From contig NZ_QETK01000022.1 of assembly GCF_003105155.1 (NCBI RefSeq), positions 37,756 to 101,755 on the forward strand: a DNA stretch of 64,000 bases, read 5' to 3'. The stretch is from Pseudomonas sp. SDI. GTDB taxonomy: Bacteria > Pseudomonadota > Gammaproteobacteria > Pseudomonadales > Pseudomonadaceae. The position numbers and the translations under genes were made by a program. Below, piece by piece: positions 58,837 to 64,000 of this stretch; within the stretch, counting starts at the first letter, position 1, and every line of letters begins with the position of its first letter. The notes beneath the pieces were generated by a model that was not told the origin of the DNA, searched no databases, and saw only the letters and a program-made list of their open reading frames with translations.

Positions 58837-59719
58837 CGATCCGCCTGGCAAGGGCCTACCGTACGTACCACCTTGGACTCCGCCGCTGCCGCCGCTGCCG
58901 CCGCCCGTGCCGCCAAAGCCGCCCGAGCTACCGGAGGATCCACGACATGACGGGCCACCTGAGCCGGACAAGGACGAGACCGAGGATGGTAATGACCAAC
59001 CCGAAAACCCCAGGCAGGTACGCCAGGCACCACCACCCTTAGCCCCTCCTGCACGATTCAAGGGAGCACGGCGAGGGCTGGGTGACTTCGCAAATAGCGG
59101 TAATCGCAATAGCTTGCGCAAGAGCCTGCGGGAGTATGTGCGCCATGGGTATGGTGGATCAAAAACCACCACGGCACGTTTTGGAGGCACCGCGTCAATC
59201 GCCGGGGTCTTCGGCAGCGCGCTTGAGTCGGTCGCTGATGGCAGTCAACAAGCTGGCCCCGGTGTACTTGACCGTGCCCTTCTGCAAGGTCGCTCTGCAT
59301 CCGAAGTGATGGATGCCCTGGTTGAAGCCGTCCGCCCGGTAGACGGTACTCAGGATGCAGAAGCCGCGCGGGCTTCGATTCGTGGGTCGCTGTCCGATGT
59401 TTTGGTGCGCTATCCAGATGCTGACCTGCTCAACCTGTCAGCTGAGCAGCGGGCTTTTGCGATTGAGCGTTTCACAGCGATGGACGTGTTCCATCGGTAC
59501 GAGCTCGATATGTGCAAGACCATCCAGGAAAAGGCGCCTTCAGCATCGGTCGCAATGCGTCGCTTGAAGGAGATCAAGGACTACATCAAAGAGTGCGTGA
59601 GCGCTTCGTTCCGCAAGATCGCAACCGCTAGAACGCCCTTGACTACCGCAAGGATTTCTCAGGTGGTCACCCAGGCGTTACAGGACACCTTTGAAGTGTT
59701 TGAGGGGTACGTAGAATGA
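58817..59719 (+). CDS. qatB: QatB-like protein with proline-rich N terminus
   Basis: A 300-residue protein of unknown function, assigned by its place between the KAP ATPase and the QueC-like gene. Residues 12-50 are very rich in proline (for example PPLPPLPPPVPPKPP), followed by a charged acidic linker and, from about residue 75, a basic Gly-rich patch. The C-terminal 150 residues look helical and soluble (YELDMCKTIQEKAPSASVAM). It starts inside the ATPase gene and ends overlapping the next gene by 4 nt, so all three are translated together. Confidence 0.7.
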   Translation: MGTSQNNDPPGKGLPYVPPWTPPLPPLPPPVPPKPPELPEDPRHDGPPEPDKDETEDGNDQPENPRQVRQAPPPLAPPARFKGARRGLGDFANSGNRNSLRKSLREYVRHGYGGSKTTTARFGGTASIAGVFGSALESVADGSQQAGPGVLDRALLQGRSASEVMDALVEAVRPVDGTQDAEAARASIRGSLSDVLVRYPDADLLNLSAEQRAFAIERFTAMDVFHRYELDMCKTIQEKAPSASVAMRRLKEIKDYIKECVSASFRKIATARTPLTTARISQVVTQALQDTFEVFEGYVE

Positions 59720-60984
59720 GGTTTGTGTGCGGCCCAGCTGGATTTACGGTGCCGGGTATGGACGGCGCCACTCAAGTGGTGATCTACGGCAAAGCTGAAG
59801 ATGGACAGGTCAGCGTCGGTGGCTATGCCCGTGAACTGCTGGACAAAGCCCATTTGGAAATCAGCCCCCAAGCCTGGGACTTTCTGAGTATCGCGCTTTC
59901 GGTGGTGGCTGCTGACTTCACTGATTTGAGAGCAAAGAGTGCCGACGCCTGGACTCGGCAGATCAGCCTTGAGATTGCTGTGCAAGATCCGGTGTTCTGG
60001 AACACCCAGGCGCGTGCATTGGAGGCGGCGCTGCGGTTTCTTACAACGGATCAGTGGACGCTGGCTTTCCATCCCGGTGGTTTTGGGCCGCCAGCACAGA
60101 TGCAGGCGCTGCATCCTGTGGAAGATTCGGTGGTGCTGCTTTCTGGAGGTCTAGACAGCTTGATTGGCGCGATTGACCTGGTGGAGCAGGGGTTAAAGCC
60201 CTATGCGGTGAGCCAGATTGTCAGAGGTGACGGTGAGAAGCAGGATCTGTTTGCTCAGAGCCTGGGTTTGAGCCGCATCGGGCTCAATCATGTGGCCAGA
60301 TCGCCTGGGCAGCAGGAGCCGTCCCAACGTGCTCGCTCGATCGTATTTTTGGCATTTGGCTTGGCCGTAGCGACCTCGCTCGATCGCTACCATCGTGGCG
60401 AGACCGTGCCGCTGTACATCTGCGAGAACGGGTTCATCGCCATCAATCCGCCGCTGACCATGTCCCGCGTCGGTAGCCTGAGCACTCGCACTGCGCATCC
60501 TGAGTACCTGGGACGGCTTCAGCAGGTCTTTGATGCTGCCGGCATCAACGTTCAGATTCGTAACCCCTATGCCTTGGTCACGAAAGGGGAAATGATGGTG
60601 GGCTGCAGAAATCAGGATTTGCTCAAGCAGCATGCCGTGGCATCAACCAGTTGTGGGCGCTTCCAGCGGTTCGGTTACAAGCACTGTGGTCGCTGCGTGC
60701 CATGCCAAGTTAGGCGCGCTTCGTTTAAACGGTGGTCGTCGCTCCGTGATCAAACCGAATACGTCCACGATAACCTGAGCAAAGATGACCTGCAGCATGG
60801 GCGATTCGAAGACGTGCGCTCGGTGGGCATGGCGTTGGCAAACGTTGCCCAAAATGGCTTCGAAGAGTGGCTAGGCCACAGCCTTTTTTCTCCCTTCATC
60901 CATGATCGCCAAGGGTACAGTCAGATGCTCGCGCGAGGCCTGGCAGAGCTTGGCGTTTTGCACCGTGACTATCGGCTGATCTAG
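59716..60984 (+). CDS. qatC: QueC-like protein, QatC-like
   Basis: A 422-residue member of the QueC (7-cyano-7-deazaguanine synthase) superfamily, as in Qat systems. The PP-loop SGGLDS is at residues 143-148. A zinc site is formed by Cys313, Cys324, Cys327 and Cys330 (C-X10-C-X2-C-X2-C), as in QueC. The first 135 residues are an extra domain absent from normal QueC (about 230 residues). Related systems modify protein N termini or bases with deazaguanine-type chemistry; the substrate here is unknown. No queC-pathway gene is nearby. Confidence 0.82.
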   Translation: MRFVCGPAGFTVPGMDGATQVVIYGKAEDGQVSVGGYARELLDKAHLEISPQAWDFLSIALSVVAADFTDLRAKSADAWTRQISLEIAVQDPVFWNTQARALEAALRFLTTDQWTLAFHPGGFGPPAQMQALHPVEDSVVLLSGGLDSLIGAIDLVEQGLKPYAVSQIVRGDGEKQDLFAQSLGLSRIGLNHVARSPGQQEPSQRARSIVFLAFGLAVATSLDRYHRGETVPLYICENGFIAINPPLTMSRVGSLSTRTAHPEYLGRLQQVFDAAGINVQIRNPYALVTKGEMMVGCRNQDLLKQHAVASTSCGRFQRFGYKHCGRCVPCQVRRASFKRWSSLRDQTEYVHDNLSKDDLQHGRFEDVRSVGMALANVAQNGFEEWLGHSLFSPFIHDRQGYSQMLARGLAELGVLHRDYRLI

Positions 60985-61347
60985 CTGAGTGACGCTAGCG
61001 TCGAATGGCTATGTGGAGTGACTTGATGCATAGCCATAAATCGACGTGTGACTGTACGTATGAGCCGATTGCGGTTCTTTACACACATAGGCAAGATCAG
61101 CCGAGGAATGGATGGAGGTGAGAACGGTCTGAATGAGGGAGCCATTGCTCGGTCAAAGGGTGACTAGCGGTCGAGCGGGAGAAGGAATCTGCTCCCGCCT
61201 ACTCACCGTCTGGTGAGCCAAACGGCCTTCATGGATTAGACAGCGTCTCCTCGTGTAGAAGAGAGGGCTGACCTTTCCAAGCACAAGGGCTCATAACTTT
61301 AAACCATCTCACCGCCCGACCTCAGAGCTGATCTGGCGCGGAACGCT
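60985..61347. other. Gap behind the qat-like operon; no TatD-like gene
   Basis: About 360 bp with stop codons in all frames. A TatD-type gene (QatD) would need about 750 bp and its N-terminal HxH motif; neither is here. The frame at 61010 gives only about 36 codons. The one structure seen is the inverted repeat at 61175. Confidence 0.7.
61175..61198. other. Hairpin behind the qat-like operon
   Basis: Perfect 7-bp stem GCGGGAG / CTCCCGC with a 10-base loop. No T run follows on either strand, so any terminator role would be weak. Confidence 0.4.
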
Positions 61348-61896
61348 TTATTTCCTAACAGCAGCGGAAACCGAATCCAGCCAGACGGGCACCTTGCGTG
61401 CAACGCGAGTTAGAGGGTTTTTCGTGGTTTCCCATTCCTCTTTGAGCAGGTGTCGTGCTTGCAGGATTGTCAAATCTGCGAGCTCCCGCCAAACGTTGTA
61501 TTTTCCCCTCCCTCTTGCCTCTTGGGGGGCTACGTATAGCTTGCTGGGATCGAGTAGGTTCTGTAGTGATGCCAGGAGCTTGTTCGCTTCCTCGTCGGTC
61601 GGCTTGAAGCGCATCTGGATCTTTCTGTACGCACGGAAAGCCTCGTACTTCAGTGAGTTGAGTTTTTTATGGGCCTCTGCCTTCAGCTCTTGGTCATCAC
61701 TCGGGTTGGTGTCGATGTACAGGTCTATCCATTCGTGTGCCTTGGCTACGAAGTCTGAAATTTCCTCGCGAAGCCCGTTAATCCAAGCTTGCCGGAATTC
61801 GGAAATCTTGAGTTCGCGAGCCATGTAAGCTGCGCAAAGGCCGGCGAAAATTGTGATTAAAGCTGCGGTCATGTCCATTTCCATCAAACAGTCCAA
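61348..61896 (-). CDS. Small membrane-anchored protein of unknown function
   Basis: Up to 182 residues, with several close starts (the second or third Met may be the true one). An N-terminal hydrophobic helix (TAALITIFAGLCAAYMA) is followed by a soluble helical domain: WINGLREEISDFVAKAHEWI, then KLNSLKYEAFRAYRKIQMRF. I recognise no family; one-helix proteins of this layout occur often in defence islands and stress-related loci. It faces the HNH gene with a 175-bp divergent gap. Confidence 0.6.
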   Translation of the reverse strand: MDCLMEMDMTAALITIFAGLCAAYMARELKISEFRQAWINGLREEISDFVAKAHEWIDLYIDTNPSDDQELKAEAHKKLNSLKYEAFRAYRKIQMRFKPTDEEANKLLASLQNLLDPSKLYVAPQEARGRGKYNVWRELADLTILQARHLLKEEWETTKNPLTRVARKVPVWLDSVSAAVRK

Positions 61897-62071
61897 AGAA
61901 AGCCGTCAGTGCTGCCCGGCGCAGTCATTTCACCATCATGGCTTGACGCCATCAATCGCTGCTTGATAGTTAGTGGATGAGATCAGTGATGGGGGATCGC
62001 TTAGCCAGGCGGTGCATACCCATGGTCGCTTCGCGTAGAACCGCGAGGCACCTTCACAGCGAGCGAGTCAC

Positions 62072-63643
62072 TTGAGTACTGACAAATCAGCGAGTCCCAA
62101 AAAGCTCAGTAAGCGTGATGACTTCACGGAGGCAGTCAAGAAAGCCCTTCGTGAACGGGTGGGAGGGCTGTGCTCCAATCCCTCATGCGAAGCACCCACA
62201 TTCGGCCCAAAGGGCGCTGATAAGTCATTCCATACCGGCCACGCTGCGCACATCTGTGCTGCTGCTCCGGGCGGCCCACGTTACGACGAAAACATGAGCC
62301 GCGAAGAGCGTCGGGGGTTCGACAATGGTCTCTGGCTATGTGGCGGGTGCAGCCCAAAGATTGATGGCGACTTCGGCTCCTATCCCAAGGAGACGTTGAA
62401 GGGATGGAAGGCTGATGCTGAAGCCAAAGCGAGAAAAGCCCAAGGGCACCGGCCTGTCGCAAATGGGCTTCAAGAGCTGCTACAGCAGGCCCTGGCTGCG
62501 CAGACTCAAAAGTCGCTCTCGATGTCAGTATCCGAGGCACTTTACTCGGAAAGCCGATCACTAGAGGCGCTTGATCCGCGATTCAAAGTCACCCCTCATT
62601 GGCAACAAGGTGTGACGAGCTTCGAGCTGGTGCCTACTGCACCGGTTAAGGCTTCGTGGCAGCTGAACACAAAGGCCAAGGAGCATTACAAGTCAGGTTT
62701 GCGCTCCTTGATCGAGCATGGGCAGTCGTTCGAGTTCGATGTCGCAGATGCGAACGTCCAAGGCTCCCCATTGCTTGAAAAGATTTTTTCGGGAGACGGG
62801 GGACGGGTCGTCCTGACACCTCGAAGCATTCCTGCAAGCGCCCAGATCGTGGTACGGCATAAAGACTTGGACATCACGGACGTCCTGGTGGATATGGACG
62901 GTACCCTCATTCACGGATCAAAGAGCGCCACTTTCAAAGGTGTAGCGCTGGGCGGATGCCTCCAGCTTTCTGTCCCGATTAACCTAGCTGGGGGCTCACG
63001 ATCATGTTCCATCGCGCTTGAAGCTTCGTTGGATAGCTGGGAAGGAATGAGGCTTGCTGATTTACCGTATCTAGGACGACTGCTCAAGCTTTACCAGAAG
63101 CTTGTGTCTGCGCAAGAGTTGCATTTGACCATTGAGGTCAACGGCAAGGCGTGCTGGGAGGCTAGTTTTGGCTCCCAGGCGAACACCCAGTATGTACGTC
63201 ATACCTACAATGTTCTCAGGCTCGCTGCTGCTGCTCGACAGATTTCCATGGCCTTTAATCCCCTGATTCACTGGAGCTTCCAGAAGCTTGACCAGATGAG
63301 TCCTGCCTCAGACATTTTCGAAGTCCAAGCGATCCTCAATGGAGTGACATTGGACTCAACTATGCCACCTGATCATCTGGAGTTCAGCACGCCGGATCTC
63401 AAAAGCGTTCGCTCAATGCGCAGGATCAGCGCAGAGAAAACGGTTGATTTCATGTTCCTGGAGTCGCAGGGTAAGGTGCTTTTGCTGTTGGGTGTGCCGT
63501 GTCAGCTGCCGAGGCTGCAGGTCGAGTTCGACTCCGCTTTTGTCCGGCTAAAGAGCGCCCGCAGGGTAGGGCCTAGTGACTACGAGGGCGAGATCCAGAT
63601 TCGTGCTGGTAAAGACTTTTCCATGCGCAGGCAGTTTGTCTAA
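62072..63643 (+). CDS. HNH-nuclease-like protein with an unknown C-terminal region
   Basis: A 523-residue protein. TTG at 62072 is the only start codon between the in-frame stop at 62036 and the first zinc ligand, so it is the likely start. Residues 30-120 are an HNH-type domain: zinc Cys34 and Cys39 (LCSNPSC), GHAAHICAA with His60, NGLWLCGGC with Asn85, Cys90 and Cys93, and Asp98/Asp100. This variant is common at the N terminus of defence proteins. The remaining 400 residues (mixed beta, DDMDGTLIHGS-like and repeats of hydrophobic strands) match nothing I know. A nuclease with a sensor or binding domain is the natural guess. Confidence 0.7.
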   Translation: MSTDKSASPKKLSKRDDFTEAVKKALRERVGGLCSNPSCEAPTFGPKGADKSFHTGHAAHICAAAPGGPRYDENMSREERRGFDNGLWLCGGCSPKIDGDFGSYPKETLKGWKADAEAKARKAQGHRPVANGLQELLQQALAAQTQKSLSMSVSEALYSESRSLEALDPRFKVTPHWQQGVTSFELVPTAPVKASWQLNTKAKEHYKSGLRSLIEHGQSFEFDVADANVQGSPLLEKIFSGDGGRVVLTPRSIPASAQIVVRHKDLDITDVLVDMDGTLIHGSKSATFKGVALGGCLQLSVPINLAGGSRSCSIALEASLDSWEGMRLADLPYLGRLLKLYQKLVSAQELHLTIEVNGKACWEASFGSQANTQYVRHTYNVLRLAAAARQISMAFNPLIHWSFQKLDQMSPASDIFEVQAILNGVTLDSTMPPDHLEFSTPDLKSVRSMRRISAEKTVDFMFLESQGKVLLLLGVPCQLPRLQVEFDSAFVRLKSARRVGPSDYEGEIQIRAGKDFSMRRQFV

Positions 63644-63901
63644 CGCGGCCTAGCTGCCAGACCGATGGTCTACAAACCGCGAAGCGAAGATTCTGACCAA
63701 GTGTTCTGACGTGCGTTTCAGCGCGGTGGCGTTTTGCCTGCGCTCTCAGTAGATTCCCTAAGCGGGCTCGTCTTTGCCTCAGATTGAGGGTGCTACGCAA
63801 ACGCGGCCCGAGCAGGCCGAGGCAGCCAACTGCGAAGCAGAAAAGCTGAATGGTCAATAGAAGGGGTAGGGCATGGATGAGGTGATGAGCAAAGGTGAGT
63901 T
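63644..63901. other. Stretch between the HNH gene and the presumed IS end
   Basis: About 260 bp. The 115-codon minus-strand frame that covers it is basic and low in structure and starts inside the presumed IS end, so I do not count it. Nothing else is seen. Confidence 0.5.
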
Positions 63902-64000
63902 TGGGCCTGTCCCGTGACAACGGACGCCAAGAAGCGATACTTAAGTCGCTCTCTTGGAGGTTGCCATGTACCCAAGTACTCGCCGTAACTACACCGATGA
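63902..64000 (+). mobile_element. Possible left end of an IS3-type insertion sequence
   Basis: TGGGCCTGTCCCGTGACA starts with TG and lies 64 bp before an ORF start, the usual layout of an IS3-family left inverted repeat and orfA. The right end is outside the window, so the repeat cannot be checked. Confidence 0.35.
63966..64000 (+). CDS. Start of an ORF cut by the window end (possible transposase orfA)
   Basis: ATG with the ribosome site TTGGAGG seven bases upstream; the first codons read MYPSTRRNYTD. The 11 codons are reminiscent of the N terminus of IS3-family OrfA proteins (basic, then Tyr-Thr-Asp), but too little is present to decide. Confidence 0.4.
   Translation, partial: MYPSTRRNYTD

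Noticed and set aside
60985..61347. A TatD-like qatD gene or its remnant
   Set aside because: All frames are closed after fewer than 40 codons and no HxH metal motif with the right context is present.
63573..63920. Minus-strand ORF of 115 codons at the right edge
   Set aside because: It overlaps the HNH gene end and begins inside the presumed IS end; the product is Arg/Leu-rich without a motif.

Overview
The window is chromosomal DNA of a fluorescent Pseudomonas, most likely of the P. putida group. The evidence is the fused nuoCD inside a 13-gene complex I operon, the neighbourhood nudJ-mnmA-hflD-purB / idh / icd / cspD / clpS-clpA / infA / bpt / aat / ftsK / lolA / rarA / crcB / serS / cysG / tusDCBE, a PvdQ-type acylase, high GC, and REP-type palindromes of the Pseudomonas kind (a clean pair sits behind cysG). 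No taxon below the group level can be fixed from this window alone.

Positions 1-8.4 kb hold the end of pvdQ, trhP, a transporter gene reduced by an internal deletion, a TonB-dependent receptor, a tiny LuxR-type DNA-binding protein, and a remnant of a P2-like prophage (gpL-like head completion protein, holin-like protein, CI-like repressor, Ogr-type activator). The remnant keeps two matched palindromic operators 52 bp apart. Positions 8.4-23.4 kb are the complete nuoA-N operon on the minus strand. Positions 23.4-28.9 kb hold a probable Fur box upstream of nuoA, a YhhN-family protein, aceA with a possible RccR-type operator in its long upstream region, a secretin-N-like protein, a GNAT protein and the L16 hydroxylase roxA. 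Positions 29-42 kb hold purB, hflD, mnmA, nudJ, two structurally unrelated isocitrate dehydrogenases facing away from each other, and the N-degron set (clpS, clpA, bpt, aat) with cspD and infA. Positions 42-55.6 kb hold ftsK-lolA-rarA-crcB-serS-cysG (plus strand), then yqjG, tusDCBE-ybiB, a purine permease and a Bax-inhibitor-1 family protein (minus strand).

At 55.7 kb the character changes. A strong tRNA-type promoter drives a tRNA-Ser(UGA) gene whose 3' part is lost in the T arm. A complete but clearly different tRNA-Ser(UGA) follows 55 bp further on, with its own terminator. The simplest reading is that an integrative element destroyed the host tRNA gene and supplied a replacement that uses the host promoter. 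To the right lies accessory DNA: an unknown 167-residue protein, a three-gene anti-phage-type operon that matches QatA (KAP NTPase), QatB and QatC (QueC-like) but has no QatD (TatD-like) gene, a small one-helix membrane protein on the other strand, a TTG-started HNH-nuclease-like protein with an unrecognised 400-residue C-terminal part, and at the very edge what looks like the left end of an insertion sequence. No integrase is visible, so the far island boundary lies beyond the window.

How the parts work together: aceA, idh and icd form the isocitrate branch point that feeds complex I; mnmA and the TusBCD-TusE sulfur relay both act on the tRNA wobble position, as does trhP; clpS, clpA, bpt and aat form one degradation pathway; the 56-64 kb island is a defence cassette. 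Family names come from reading the translations against remembered family features; no database search was run.
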